Of a stretch of 64,000 nucleotides of DNA, positions 9,570 through 18,809 are shown in pieces (position 1 is the stretch's first letter; each line of letters begins with the position of its first letter). The DNA is from CAVQSS01 sp963746605 (lineage in GTDB: Bacteria; Desulfobacterota; RBG-13-43-22). Under the pieces are notes generated by a model. That model ran no database searches, was not told the DNA's origin, and worked only from the letters and a program-made list of their open reading frames with translations. The stretch is from assembly GCA_963746605.1 (NCBI GenBank), contig CAVVCH010000061.1, forward strand, positions 62,001 through 126,000, given 5' to 3'. A program made the position numbers and the translations under genes.

Positions 9570-10332
9570 ATGAAAAAATTAGCAATATTGATTTTTCTTT
9601 TGGGCCTGGCAACCCCATCATTTGGAATGGTAATTAACTTCAATGACAACACGATTTATGAAACGAATCATTGGAAAAGTGGTAATCGTCGATCAAAACT
9701 CTCGTGACGTCATAGGTTACCCTGATTTTACAGGGGGATCCTATGAAATTAATGATGCACGGCCGGTTAACCAAGATCACTTTTAATTATAACCTTGGTA
9801 CGCCGACCGATAACGATAAGCTTATTGCTTTGTGGGAGAAAATAAAACCCGGAGATCTCTTTATTGATTTAGGAAATGACTAATGGCTTGGAACTACGTT
9901 GTTAAATCCTTTGGAATTACAGCGGCAGGAAGCACTCCAAGTCTCTATTCTTTAAACAACCTTTCCATCGATGACGGTTCGATTTATAGATTATCTGATA
10001 CGACTTGGGGGGGCGTAATCGGAGGTAGCTTATCGAAAGAATCACCCTGTAGCTATTATTGATAATTTGGGAACAGACACTAACATGTTGGTTAAATTCG
10101 GTGGATGGGCAGTCTCGGCACCGGACGCTCTACCTTTTTTGATTTTTCCGGCATGAAAGGCGGCGGGCTCAACGTCGGCACTGATGGCTTTCAGTTCGCT
10201 TTCACGGTCAACTGCGCCAACGACGTGATTATGGCCCAAAGCAACCCGGTCCCGGAACCCGCTACCATGCTGCTTCTTGGAATCGGGTTGGTGGGAATGG
10301 TTGGTTTCGCCAGACGAAAGGGCAGAATTTAA
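9570..10332 (+). pseudogene. PEP-CTERM sorting-domain protein 1, multiply frameshifted
   Basis: The gene begins with a signal peptide (MKKLAILIFLLGLATPSFG) after CGGAGGTG and ends with a PEP-CTERM signal, VPEPATMLLLGIGLVGMVG, followed by ARRKGRI. In between, the coherent segments VVIVDQNSRDVIGYPDFTGG, KITFNYNLGTPTDNDKL, AWNYVVKSFGITAAG, HPVAIIDNLGTDTNMLVKF and FDFSGMKGGGLNVGTDGF lie in changing frames, so about five indels split it. PEP-CTERM proteins are exported, then processed by an exosortase at the cell envelope. The VNCANDVI block before the tail recurs in such proteins. Either a decayed gene or a badly sequenced stretch. Confidence 0.8.
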
Positions 10333-10728
10333 CCAAGACTATCGCGCCAATAGTCGAAATAACCGTCTTTGCGACTCCGGGCATTAACCTTGGGAATTAG
10401 TCTCCCGGGTCGCTCAGTCTATTAGCAGGGATTGGTTCACCTGCTTACCAGTAAATAAGTCGTTCGCGTCCTGCAAGGAATGCCTGGGGTGTTTGGCGAG
10501 CACAGTTGCCTCAAGCCACCCAAAATACAAAAAATCACACTTACCCCCTCCTTGTAACTATCCAAGTGAACTCCTGCGCCAGGTAGTTGATTTAACTCTA
10601 AAGAAATAGAAATAATGGCCGATAAGTATATGCACCAAGGCCAGGTGGTGAAATATTCCTTTCCCTCGGGTAGGGCACCGGATTCCCCTGAGCGTTCCTT
10701 GAATCCAAGATCCAAGAAAGGGTTTTAT
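10333..10728. other. Spacer between the two PEP-CTERM genes
   Basis: No convincing gene. A 92-codon minus-strand frame at 10437-10715 has no ribosome site or recognisable domain. A weak half-copy of the box word (CAGGGATTGG near 10426) is present without its partner arm. The promoter of the next gene probably lies in the last 150 bases. Confidence 0.4.
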
Positions 10729-11386
10729 ATGAGATTTTTGTTCAGCCTAATTAGTTCACTTGTAATTTTTGCAGTATTGGCCACTTCCGTGCAGGCCACT
10801 CTGATTTTCGACTTCAATTATGAGTTCAGCGGAGCGACACCACCTGAAGGGTCGGCGCCCTGGTTAAGGGCTTCCATCGAGGATTCCGGGCCGGGTAAGG
10901 TCACGCTCACCTTTGAAGCCCTTCACCTCACTGATAAGGAATTTGTCTCCAACCTTTATCTCAACCTGAATCCATCTCTGGACTTAGATAATCTATCTTT
11001 CAGATTTTCTGTCCGGGACTCAGGCGACAGATATTAAAACGGGGACCGATTCTTTGAAAACGGGGATGAATCTGAAATTTGATATTGGGTTTTCCTTTCC
11101 TACGAAGAACGGTGAAAATCGGTTTGGGGTAGGGGACCAGGTTGCTTACCTGATATCGCTCCCGGGAATTACATCGAATGATTTTGAATTCTTGAGTTCC
11201 TCAAACGGGGGAAAAGAGAACTATCCGGCCGCCGCTCATATCCAAGGAATCGGTTCAAATGATGATAAGAGCGGCTGGGTGGCACCGACCACCCAGGTCC
11301 CTGAACCGGACACTTTGTTCTTTCTCGGTTTCGGGTTTGGACTACTCGGCATCGCCGGTTTTTATAGATCCAAGTTAATGAAATAA
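10729..11386 (+). CDS. PEP-CTERM sorting-domain protein 2, single frameshift
   Basis: The start is ATG 10729 after AAGAAAGGG, giving the signal peptide MRFLFSLISSLVIFAVLATS. The body (GSAPWLRASIEDSGPGKVTLTFEAL, split here for length) is a beta-rich domain seen in several PEP-CTERM families. The frame stops at 11037, and the frame from about 11030 continues (DIKTGTDSLKTGMNLKFDIGF) to the sorting tail VPEPDTLFFLGFGFGLLGIAG with YRSK after it. The joined length is one base over a multiple of three, so one extra base near 11030 is enough. Together with gene 1 it indicates an exosortase system; no exosortase gene lies in this window. Confidence 0.8.
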
Positions 11387-11399
11387 AAAGGAGTACAGA

Positions 11400-11546
11400 A
11401 TGGATACGAGCGCTATCACCAACAGAATTCAGAACGCCGGGTTTTTAACTGCCACCTATCCAATTCTCTGCCCCAAGTCCGGGGACCTTGGAAAGATGCG
11501 TCTCTCACCGGAGCCACGTGCAGTTTTTCAAAATAAATGGGCCTAA
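11400..11546 (+). CDS. Short ORF (48 residues) with strong ribosome site
   Basis: ATG at 11400 follows AAAAAGGAGTACAGA, an excellent Shine-Dalgarno sequence at good spacing, 14 bases after the PEP-CTERM gene 2 stop. The product (MDTSAITNRIQNAGFLTAT...) has no recognisable domain. It could be a real small protein co-transcribed with gene 2, or the start of a truncated gene. Confidence 0.35.
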   Translation: MDTSAITNRIQNAGFLTATYPILCPKSGDLGKMRLSPEPRAVFQNKWA

Positions 11547-11667
11547 GATTTCTGATTAAATGGTCCACATCCAAGATTTTTTAGTTTATATAGCCTACCG
11601 TAATAGATCATAGATACCTTTCCCAGATAAAGGAGCACCCTGGAAGGATATTCCGGGATGGATCGGA

Positions 11668-12477
11668 TTAAAAGATTTCGGTGGCGGCCAGACGGACGTG
11701 GTCGGGTGTGACGACCTGGGATTTCTGGGCGGCCGCAGCGATGAGGGCGCCTCGGGCCAGTTGATTGGCTTTACGGAAGAGGCCGCCGGAACCTTGCTGG
11801 ATAGCGCTGATGGCCCCCTCTTCCAAAGGATTAGTTTTCAGGCCGGCCAGGGTCAGATGGTGAGCCAGGTAGTCGGCCATTTCCTGCCGGGAGACAGCTT
11901 GGAGATGGCACCGGGCGATGATTCGGGAAGCGAGGGGTCGGGAGGTGCGAAAGAGCCAGTTGATCGACCAGGGGGCTTTGACCGGCCAGGATGATGGGCA
12001 GGTAGGGTTTGGAGTCCTGATCGAACGAGTGATCAGGTGGAGTTCAGCCAGGACCTCCAGGCGCAGGAGGGAGGCCTCATCGATGATCAAAACCGGCTTG
12101 ATTTTTTTACCTTCATAGAGGGAGCGGATTTCTTGTTGGATGAGACGGGTCAGGACGGCCCGGGAGGTGCTGGATTTTTCGATATGGAGATCGGCCAGGA
12201 GGAGGCGGTAGAGATCCAGGATGGAACCCGGGGTGGCGGTGAGGGGTAGGATCTTATATTCCGAAGGATGAAGACTGGCGGCCACATAACGTAAAGCCGT
12301 AGATTTCCCGGACCCGATATCGCCGGTCACCAGGGCGATGCCCCCCAGGCGGACGGTGTAATCGAAACGATCCTGAACCGCGGACAGCGTCGGGGTTTTC
12401 AGGATTTCCTTAAGACTTAAATCGGAGCCGAAGGGTTCCCGGGACAGGCCGAAGAAGGTGCGATACTGGGCGGTCAT
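11668..12477 (-). CDS. ExeA/TniB-like AAA ATPase of a transposon, with compensating frameshifts
   Basis: A 269-codon ATPase of the type that partners Mu-like transposases in target selection. The N-terminus YRTFFGLSREPF, Walker A GDIGSGKST near residue 53 and Walker B VLIIDEASLL near residue 128 are intact, and the C-terminal helical part (ASRIIARCHLQAVSRQEMADYL) is typical. Between them about 24 codons are out of frame (TPNPTCPSSWPVKAPWSINW); the next frame gives the family sequence DQDSKPYLPIILAGQSPLVDQ. One indel near 12015 and a second near 11945 cancel, leaving an open but corrupted frame. It overlaps the transposase tail by four bases. Confidence 0.75.
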   Translation of the reverse strand: MTAQYRTFFGLSREPFGSDLSLKEILKTPTLSAVQDRFDYTVRLGGIALVTGDIGSGKSTALRYVAASLHPSEYKILPLTATPGSILDLYRLLLADLHIEKSSTSRAVLTRLIQQEIRSLYEGKKIKPVLIIDEASLLRLEVLAELHLITRSIRTPNPTCPSSWPVKAPWSINWLFRTSRPLASRIIARCHLQAVSRQEMADYLAHHLTLAGLKTNPLEEGAISAIQQGSGGLFRKANQLARGALIAAAAQKSQVVTPDHVRLAATEIF

Positions 12478-12800
12478 GAGTGGTTGGTCCTTTCCCAGAG
12501 CGCCCCGCCCTGATAGGCCGATTCCGCGGAGGTCTCCAGGACCAACCGGCTGTCCTTATCTCGTTTGACTCGACTGTTGACCTGGAGGTTGACCGGAGTC
12601 AGCAAGCCATAAGACTGGTGTCCCGAGAACACCTCCACCCGTTCGGGTTCGGCTTCGTGGTAACGCAGGGTCACCTGTTGGCCGATGAGGGCTACCGGAG
12701 CCTCAAAGAGTTTCCCGTTCAGACTGATGGTACGGTCTTTGGCGACCCGCCGCCGGGCGGTTTGGCCCGCCCCTGTTGAAAGGGACATCCTCGGGGCCAT
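12474..12800 (-). pseudogene. C-terminal fragment of a Mu-type transposase
   Basis: The recognisable part begins near KDRTISLNGKLFEAPVALIG and continues through VTLRYHEAEPERVEVF to VNSRVKRD, the Mu transposase C-terminal beta-barrel. The DDE core and DNA-binding domains that should precede it are missing: upstream lies a terminator and an unrelated membrane gene. ATG at 12798-12800 opens the frame but is probably accidental. Truncated, non-functional. Confidence 0.7.
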
Positions 12801-12805
12801 GATAA

Positions 12806-12837
12806 CAAAACACCCGGGAGGCGCCGGGTGTTTTTTG
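12806..12837. terminator. Bidirectional terminator hairpin
   Basis: AACACCCGG / CCGGGTGTT with a GAGGCG loop is flanked by A and T runs, so it can work either way. It lies just downstream of the minus-strand membrane gene (ending at 12854), which it most likely terminates. Confidence 0.8.
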
Positions 12838-12853
12838 CTTTGAGGGAATACTC

Positions 12854-13550
12854 TCAAACTCTCAAAGATCGGCGTCCGCCCGGGAAGTGAAGGCCAAATG
12901 CCCCCGCGGCAATCAATCCCAATCCCAGCAACTCGAGATAGTCTTTCCAGGAATCCTCATGGGCCGCTTGGAGGGTCTTCAGCCAGACATGATTGAAATC
13001 CGCCGCGCGCATGAGGACAAACCCGATCAGGATAGCCAGGCCCAGGGTGACCTGGCGGTGCCTATTCAGGAAAGATCGACAGCGCCAGGCCGTCAGCGAT
13101 ACGAGCAGCAGCAATCCGATCGCGAAAAAGCCGAAAAACGCCCTTTGTGCCAACCTCCGGTAGGGATACCAGCCTTCCGCTTCGGCCAGCGCGCGACCGC
13201 TTTGGATGAGGAGGGTTTGCAGATCCAGTTGCTGATTGATGCCCAACAGGAGGATAAGCAGGGCCAGCCGTCTCCAAATCCGACTGAACTCCGGCGACCC
13301 GGTCGTAGCGCTTAGGTTCTCCGCCGCTCGGGCTGAAGAGCTGTGATTTCCCCTGACCGGGGGCCGGATCGTGGACAGCAGTCTTTAGGCCGGCGTGGCG
13401 TCTTTGGGCTTTTTGAGCGGCCACGAAACAGGAGATCACCGCAACTAAATAGGCGGTCGTAACCAGCCAGCCTGAAAAATCATTGTCATTAAAAACCGGC
13501 CGCCAGGATATTTTTGAAATGATGGTGGAAAGGATAGAGATCCCCTTCAT
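12854..13550 (-). CDS. Multi-pass membrane protein, frameshifted
   Basis: Two minus-strand frames form one protein of about 230 residues. The first (from ATG 13550) begins MKGISILSTIISKISW and has one membrane helix (WLVTTAYLVAVISCFVAA). The second supplies RIWRRLALLILLLGINQQLDLQ and further helices (FFGFFAIGLLLLVSL, VTLGLAILIGFVLM, LELLGLGLIAAGAFGLHF). The switch lies between about 13300 and 13384, so an indel is needed there. I do not recognise the family. It is followed by a terminator and lies divergent from the ydcF-like gene. Confidence 0.55.
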
Positions 13551-13651
13551 AACCGTTTATTGACGAATCGATAATATCACATTAGGATGAAACGTGCCGG
13601 TTTCGGTTAAAGTTAAACGTGCAAATTGCTATCTTCCTAATTAATAATCCC

Positions 13652-14317
13652 ATGGTGAAGAAGAGAAAACACTATTTTTGGCTGGTTCCTTTAATCCTCG
13701 TCGTTCTGCTGGTTCTGGCTCACGAACCGGTTTTGAATGGTCTGGGGACCTTCCTGGCGCCGGCGGGGGAAAGGGAAGGGGATGCCGTGGTCCTGGAGGG
13801 GACCCAGGTGCTTATCACCCAGGGAGTGAAACAGGCGGTCACCCTGCTCAAGGAAGGACGGGTTAAACGGATGTATCTGATCCTCCATCTCTTTCCCGAG
13901 GAACGACAGCTTTTTGCCATCCAGGAGGAATATGCCGGAATCCTGGGAAAGGAACTGGAACGCCTGGGCGTTAGAAGGGGACAGTACCGGATCCTAATGG
14001 CCCCGATCAACGACCACCCCATCACCTTGGCCGAAGCCCGGTACGCGGTCCCCTATCTTTTCCGGGACGGGGTCAAGAAGGCGATCCTGCTGACCGAGGG
14101 GTTCCATACCCGGAGGAGTTTATGGACCTATCAGCGAATGGGGAACTCCCTGGGCATCCGGTTTGTGCCGGTTCCTTATTTTTCATCCTACCCAAAAGAG
14201 GAATGGTGGAAGCATCTCGAGGGGATTAAAGACTTCACGGCGGAAAGCGCGAAGTTGGGGTACTACCTGGGGAGGGGGTATCTGCCGATCAGCTTGTTAT
14301 GGGAATGGCGGGAATAG
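13652..14317 (+). CDS. YdcF/ElyC/SanA (DUF218)-like envelope protein
   Basis: A protein of about 221 residues with an N-terminal membrane anchor (YFWLVPLILVVLLVLA) and a DUF218-like domain: DAVVLEGTQV for the usual DxxVVLGG strand, ITLAEARYAVPYLF for the conserved NT..EA region and AILLTEGFHTRRSLWTYQ for the T..FH.RR motif. The second ATG (13652, MVKKRKHY) is preferred over 13619 because it starts just before the anchor. Relatives act in envelope polysaccharide or vancomycin-resistance contexts with no defined chemistry. Its place beside prsK/prsR fits a surface-polymer role. Confidence 0.65.
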   Translation: MVKKRKHYFWLVPLILVVLLVLAHEPVLNGLGTFLAPAGEREGDAVVLEGTQVLITQGVKQAVTLLKEGRVKRMYLILHLFPEERQLFAIQEEYAGILGKELERLGVRRGQYRILMAPINDHPITLAEARYAVPYLFRDGVKKAILLTEGFHTRRSLWTYQRMGNSLGIRFVPVPYFSSYPKEEWWKHLEGIKDFTAESAKLGYYLGRGYLPISLLWEWRE

Positions 14318-14798
14318 GGGTAGGGGGGGGAAGATGGAAGATGGAAGAGGGAAGACGAAGAAAAAGAAGAGAGAAGAGAGATAACAGATGGGAGATGGGA
14401 GCGAAGAGCGGAGGCAGCCAAGGCGATGAATAGAATCCTAATGTTGGGCAGATTCAAAAAAGCATTGACCGGTTTAAAATACATGCTAGTTTGGTGCCGA
14501 AGTTGCCGATAAGGGAAACACCGGGGAAGGGGTTTAGGGTGTAGGGTGTAAGGGGGAGGGGGGGAGAAGATGGAAGAGGGAAGATGGAAGCAAAAAGAAA
14601 AAAGAAGAGAGAAGAGAAAAAGAAGGGGCCGTAGCAAAGCTCGCGGATAGGTTGGAGAACTCGTCCTTTACGGCTCCAGAAAGCGGATAAGCCCAATCGA
14701 CCAAGGTGACCCAAAGAACGCGAAATAAACGTGTAATCACTCTTTACGCTCTGCGCCACGCGCCACGCGCTCAGCGTCTTTTTCATACGGTACTCCTC
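14318..14798. repeat. Spacer with purine-rich GGAAGATGGAAGAGGGAAG repeats
   Basis: No gene is supported. Two blocks (14318-14400 and 14536-14628) are built from AGATGGAAGAGGGAAG-like words on the plus strand, with GGTGTAGGGTGTA words between. The same low-complexity family occurs at 16905-17000, 18806-18935 and 58845-58920. The end (14700-14790) carries words such as ACGCTCTGCGCCACGCGCCACGCG, another common intergenic motif, which is why the upstream GTG at 14706 was not taken as the start of prsK. Confidence 0.6.
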
Positions 14799-16901
14799 AT
14801 GCTGCTCATTTTAACCTCCGTTGCGGTTCTTTTTGTCCTGGTGATCGCGGTCTGGGTTTTTTTTCGGGACCCGCGCTCCCGCCTGCATCAGGTCTTCACT
14901 CTAGGTCTGCTCAGCCTGGGGGCCGAGGCTGTTCTGGCTTACCTGGGAGTCAGCGCGGCCGGGGGGGACCAGGCCGTTCGGTGGATGTTGCTTCGGCACG
15001 GGGCCATGGCCTGCGGTCTCGGGGCCTGGATCCTCTTTTCTTTTACCTTCGGCCGACCGGACCGCAAGGCCTTTGCCGAGCGTTGGAGATGGGGGCTGCT
15101 GGCCGTCGCCGCGGCCCCGCTGGTCTTGGTAGTCCTCCTGCAACGGTCTTTTTTTGGCGAAGGCCCCCTGCTCACGCCGGGAGGGGACTGGCTGATCCCC
15201 CTGGGCCGAGGAGGTTATTATTTCTATCTCCTTTTCCTGTTGGGAGCCGTGCTGATCCTGATGAACCTGGAGCGGATCTTCCGCCATTCCCTGGGGCACG
15301 TGCGCTGGCGGATCAAGTTCCTGGTCCTGGGTCTGGGAAGCCTCTACGCCCTGCGGATTTACACCGGGAGTGAGGTGGTCCTTTTCCGGGTCCTTAACCC
15401 CAGCCTGGAGTTCTCCAATCTAGCCGCCCTGTTGTCCGGCGGGCTCCTGATGCTGATTTCGCTGCGCCGGACCCGCATGCTGGAAGTGAATATTCAGGTC
15501 TCCCAGACTGTCCTTTTTCATTCCCTCACCGTCTTGATGGTCGGGATCTATTTTCTGGTGGTGGGGGTGCTGGTCAAGGTTATCCAGACGTACCGGCTGG
15601 GAAGTGAATTTTCCCTCCATATTCTAATAGTCCTGTTATCTCTGCTGACCTTGAGCATCCTGCTCCTGTCCGACCGGATGCGCCGAAGAGTGAAGGAATT
15701 CACCAGCCGGCATTTCAAACGACCCCTGTATAACTATCGAAAGGAATGGATGGCCTTCACCGAGGTCACCACTTCGGTCACCGATCCCCGGGAGCTCTGT
15801 CAGCCCGTGGTGGAGCGGGTTTCCCGGGTCCTGGATGCGCTGTCGGTCACCATCTGGCTCATGGAGGATACACCGGAAAAAATCCGGATGGCCGCTTCCA
15901 CCCTCTTTAACCCGGAGGAGGGGCAACAAGAGGCGGTCCAGTCTCCGGTGAAGGCCCTGCTTCGGGAGCTGGTTTCCGGGGAGTTGCCCAGGGACCTGGG
16001 CGGGATGGAAACCCGCTGGTCCAAGGAAACCCGGTCTTCGACCTCCGCGGCCTATCAGAAAAAGGAGTCCTTTTACTGGACGCCGCTGGAAGCCGGAAAC
16101 CGGCTGCTCGGCGTGATGGCCCTGGGCGACCGGGTGGGCGGGAAAGGGTTTTCCATTGAAGACCAGGACCTGCTCAAAACCATCTGCAGCCAGACAGCCT
16201 CCAGTTTGCTTAACCTCCGTCTTTCCGAAAATCTCCGTCAAGCCAAGGAAATCGAGGCCCTGCAAACCATGTCGGCCTTCATGATCCATGACCTGAAAAA
16301 TCTGGGCAACACCCTGTCCCTGACCATGGAGAACCTGCCGGTGCACTTTGAGAACCCGGACTTTCGGGCCGAAGCCCTGCGCATCATTCACCAGAGCGTC
16401 GACAAGATCAACAGCATCTGCCGGGGGCTGTCGCTGCTCAGGCAAAAAATTGAGTTGCACCCCGTGGAAACAGACTTGAACCAATTGGTGCGGCAGACTT
16501 TCGATTCTCTTGCCGGAAGCCTGGGCAAGATTGCTTTAAAGGAAGACCTCCAGTCTCTGCCTCTAACCTCCTTGGACCCGGAGCAGATCCAGAAGGTGCT
16601 GGTCAACCTCCTGCTCAACGCTCGGGAGGCTGCCGGAGAAGGGGGGGAGATCCGGGTGGCTACCAGGGAGGAGAAGGGCTGGTTAACCCTTGCGGTGCGC
16701 GACAACGGAGGCGGCATGTCTCCTGGATTCGTGGAACATTCTCTTTTTCGGCCCTTCAAGACCACCAAGAAACAAGGCATGGGGATCGGCCTCTTTCACT
16801 CCAAGATGATCGTCGAGGCCCACGGTGGACGGATCGAGGTGGAGAGCGAGGAAGGGAAAGGGGCGGAGTTTAGGGTGGTGTTGCCGATAAGAAGGGTTTA
16901 G
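14799..16901 (+). CDS. prsK: PEP-CTERM system membrane histidine kinase PrsK
   Basis: About 700 residues. The N-terminal half is a run of about eight membrane helices (LLILTSVAVLFVLVIAVWVFF onward, split here), followed by a GAF-like region (near EMTTSVTDPREL to SLLNLRLSENL) and a kinase core. The phospho-acceptor box is MIHDLKNLGN; the ATPase domain shows VLVNLLLNAREAAG (N box), VRDNGGGMS (G1) and GMGIGLFHSKMIVEAHGG (G2). This layout is that of PrsK, the sensor that pairs with PrsR in genomes with PEP-CTERM proteins. ATG 14799 is preferred because DNA before it looks intergenic. The signal sensed is unknown. Confidence 0.85.
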   Translation: MLLILTSVAVLFVLVIAVWVFFRDPRSRLHQVFTLGLLSLGAEAVLAYLGVSAAGGDQAVRWMLLRHGAMACGLGAWILFSFTFGRPDRKAFAERWRWGLLAVAAAPLVLVVLLQRSFFGEGPLLTPGGDWLIPLGRGGYYFYLLFLLGAVLILMNLERIFRHSLGHVRWRIKFLVLGLGSLYALRIYTGSEVVLFRVLNPSLEFSNLAALLSGGLLMLISLRRTRMLEVNIQVSQTVLFHSLTVLMVGIYFLVVGVLVKVIQTYRLGSEFSLHILIVLLSLLTLSILLLSDRMRRRVKEFTSRHFKRPLYNYRKEWMAFTEVTTSVTDPRELCQPVVERVSRVLDALSVTIWLMEDTPEKIRMAASTLFNPEEGQQEAVQSPVKALLRELVSGELPRDLGGMETRWSKETRSSTSAAYQKKESFYWTPLEAGNRLLGVMALGDRVGGKGFSIEDQDLLKTICSQTASSLLNLRLSENLRQAKEIEALQTMSAFMIHDLKNLGNTLSLTMENLPVHFENPDFRAEALRIIHQSVDKINSICRGLSLLRQKIELHPVETDLNQLVRQTFDSLAGSLGKIALKEDLQSLPLTSLDPEQIQKVLVNLLLNAREAAGEGGEIRVATREEKGWLTLAVRDNGGGMSPGFVEHSLFRPFKTTKKQGMGIGLFHSKMIVEAHGGRIEVESEEGKGAEFRVVLPIRRV

Positions 16902-17007
16902 GGGGTAGGGTGTCGGGTGTAGGGGGGAAGAAGAGGGAAGATGGAAGATGGAAGCAACAGAAAAGAGAGGGGAGGAGGGGGTAGGGGATAAAATATGGGG
17001 TGTAGGG
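16902..17007. repeat. Purine-rich low-complexity spacer
   Basis: A GGGTGTAGGGGGGAAGAAGAGGG... tract after prsK belongs to the same GA-rich family as 14318-14628. No gene. Confidence 0.5.
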
Positions 17008-17375
17008 ATGGATCAGGTTTGGCAGGATGCAATTGTCGTTGTACGTTAAGGCTGTGCCATTTTCTATAGAAATTTCCGTTCTTGTTGACCAAGGTAGCTG
17101 CGAATGCTGTCGATTCGGCTCACAGCATCAACCGAAACATAGCCGAGGGTTATGCGGAGGAGTATCAGGGAATATTTAAATTCTTGAATATTGCCTTGGG
17201 ATCGTGCGGAGAATTTCATTCCTGTTACGAAAGTTTTAAACAAGCGGACCAGATTACCGATGACCAATATAACCGGCTGGATGAAATTCATTATAAGATT
17301 GAAAATAAACTGATAAATCTTATAAGATCTCTTCAACAGAAAGCCCAGAGAGGAGAATGGGAGGATCAGTTTTAA
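17008..17375 (+). pseudogene. Four-helix-bundle protein (23S rRNA IVP / Avd-like fold), N-terminus broken
   Basis: The last 97 codons (from 17082) carry the family signature SINRNIAEGYAEEY, then a long helical body ending EWEDQF. The usual N-terminal 30-40 residues are missing from this frame, but MDQVWQDAIVV (ATG 17008) and LYVKAVPFSIEISVLVDQ in two other frames match them in order, so two indels split the gene. This family includes proteins encoded in 23S rRNA intervening sequences and the Avd accessory protein of diversity-generating retroelements. Nothing nearby ties this copy to the reverse transcriptase at 62 kb. Confidence 0.7.
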
Positions 17376-17435
17376 CTTCCATTATTCCATCATTCCAACA
17401 TTCCTGTCTCTCAACCTCAACGAGGGGAAATTTTT

Positions 17436-18809
17436 ATGGAATTTGATCACAGCCCTTCCGTGCAGAAACCGCGCCTGTTGATCGTCGACGACGACGAATC
17501 CATTCGCAGTCAGATGAAATGGGCCTTGATCGGGGAGTACGAGGTATTGACCGCCGAGGACCGGCCTTCGGCCCTGGAGCTGCTGCGGGAGGAACGCCCG
17601 AACGTGGTGACCCTGGACCTGGGTCTGCCGCCCAAACCGGCCGACACGGAGGAAGGTTTTCAGACCTTGGCTGAAATGCTGGAGACCTCTCCAAGGGTCA
17701 AGGTAATCGTGATCACCGGACAGGACGATAAAAAAAACGCTCTGAAGGCCATCGGTATGGGGGCGTATGACTTTTTCTGCAAACCGATCAAGATCGACGA
17801 TCTGAAAATCGTCCTCACCCGGGCCTTTTATCTTTCCCAATTGGAAGCCGAGAATCGGCTTCTTCAGGATCGCCTTCAGGTGGATTCCTTTGAAGGGATG
17901 ATGGGCACCAGTAAACCCATTCTGGAGGTCTTCAGTTCCTTGCGCAAAGTGGCCACATCGGATGTTCCCGTCCTGATCACCGGGGAAAGCGGCACCGGCA
18001 AGGAACTGGCCGCCAAGGCCATCCACGGACTGAGCGGGAGGAAGGGGGGACCCTTCATTGTGATCAACTGCGGGGCCATACCGGAGAACCTGCTGGAAAG
18101 CGAGCTCTTCGGCCACGAGAAAGGCGCCTTTACCGGGGCCCACATCCAACGCAAAGGGCGCTTCGAGCTGTCCCAGGGAGGGACCCTCTTCCTGGACGAG
18201 ATCGCCGAGCTGCCGCCTTCCCTCCAGGTGAAGCTGCTGCGGTTTCTTCAGGAGCAGACCATCGAACGGGTCGGAGGGCGGGAACCGATCGTGGTGGACG
18301 CCCGGATCGTGGCCGCCACCCACCGGGATCTGAAAAAGGAGATCCAGGAGGACCGGTTCCGCGAGGACCTGTTCTACCGCATCGGCGTGATCCTGATCAA
18401 CATCCCGCCCCTGCGGGAGCGTTCGGGCGACATCCTTCTGCTGGCCCAGGCTTTCTTAAGAAAGTTCGCTGCCGAAAATCGGAGAAAGGTTTCCGGCTTT
18501 ACCTCCCAAGCCGCCAAGGTTTTGGAAAAACATCCCTGGCCGGGAAACGTCCGAGAGCTGGAAAACCGCGTCAGACGAGCGGTCGTCATGGCCGAGGGGA
18601 CCCGGATCACCCCCGCCGACCTGGAGATGGAGACCCTCTACAAGTACGCCGGACAGACCCTGAAGGAGGCCCGGGACGCCATGGATAAGGAGTTGATCCA
18701 GGCGGCCCTGGCCCGGAACAAGGGGAACATCACCAAGGCCGCGGAGGAGCTGGGGGTGAGTCGGCCGACGTTGTATGAACTGATGGAGAGGCTGGGGGTC
18801 AGCAAATGA
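17436..18809 (+). CDS. prsR: PEP-CTERM-box response regulator PrsR (sigma-54 activator)
   Basis: A complete 457-residue NtrC-type regulator. The receiver domain holds the acidic pair in LLIVDDDES and the phospho-acceptor Asp in VVTLDLGLPP. The AAA+ domain shows Walker A GESGTGKE, the sigma-54 contact loop GAFTGAH, Walker B GGTLFLDEIAELP and the arginine-rich ERSGDILLLA region. A Fis-type helix-turn-helix (NITKAAEELGVSRPTLYELM) closes it. It pairs with PrsK 0.5 kb upstream and should activate RpoN-dependent promoters of surface or PEP-CTERM genes. GAGGGGAAA precedes the ATG. The split gene between prsK and prsR is unusual. Confidence 0.92.
   Translation: MEFDHSPSVQKPRLLIVDDDESIRSQMKWALIGEYEVLTAEDRPSALELLREERPNVVTLDLGLPPKPADTEEGFQTLAEMLETSPRVKVIVITGQDDKKNALKAIGMGAYDFFCKPIKIDDLKIVLTRAFYLSQLEAENRLLQDRLQVDSFEGMMGTSKPILEVFSSLRKVATSDVPVLITGESGTGKELAAKAIHGLSGRKGGPFIVINCGAIPENLLESELFGHEKGAFTGAHIQRKGRFELSQGGTLFLDEIAELPPSLQVKLLRFLQEQTIERVGGREPIVVDARIVAATHRDLKKEIQEDRFREDLFYRIGVILINIPPLRERSGDILLLAQAFLRKFAAENRRKVSGFTSQAAKVLEKHPWPGNVRELENRVRRAVVMAEGTRITPADLEMETLYKYAGQTLKEARDAMDKELIQAALARNKGNITKAAEELGVSRPTLYELMERLGVSK

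Larger units (their letters stand above)
11668..12800 (-). mobile_element. Transposon remnant: Mu-like transposase tail plus ExeA/TniB-type ATPase
   Basis: Two overlapping minus-strand genes of a known pairing (DDE transposase with Mu C-terminal domain, then an AAA ATPase) remain. The transposase is cut to its last 100 or so residues and the ATPase carries two indels, so the element looks immobile. No terminal inverted repeats were recognised. It sits between the PEP-CTERM genes and the prsK/prsR region. Confidence 0.65.

Noticed and set aside
14706..14798. Upstream GTG start for prsK
   Set aside because: The 31 codons translate an intergenic repeat word (CGCCACGCGCCACGCGC) rather than the membrane helix that starts at 14799.
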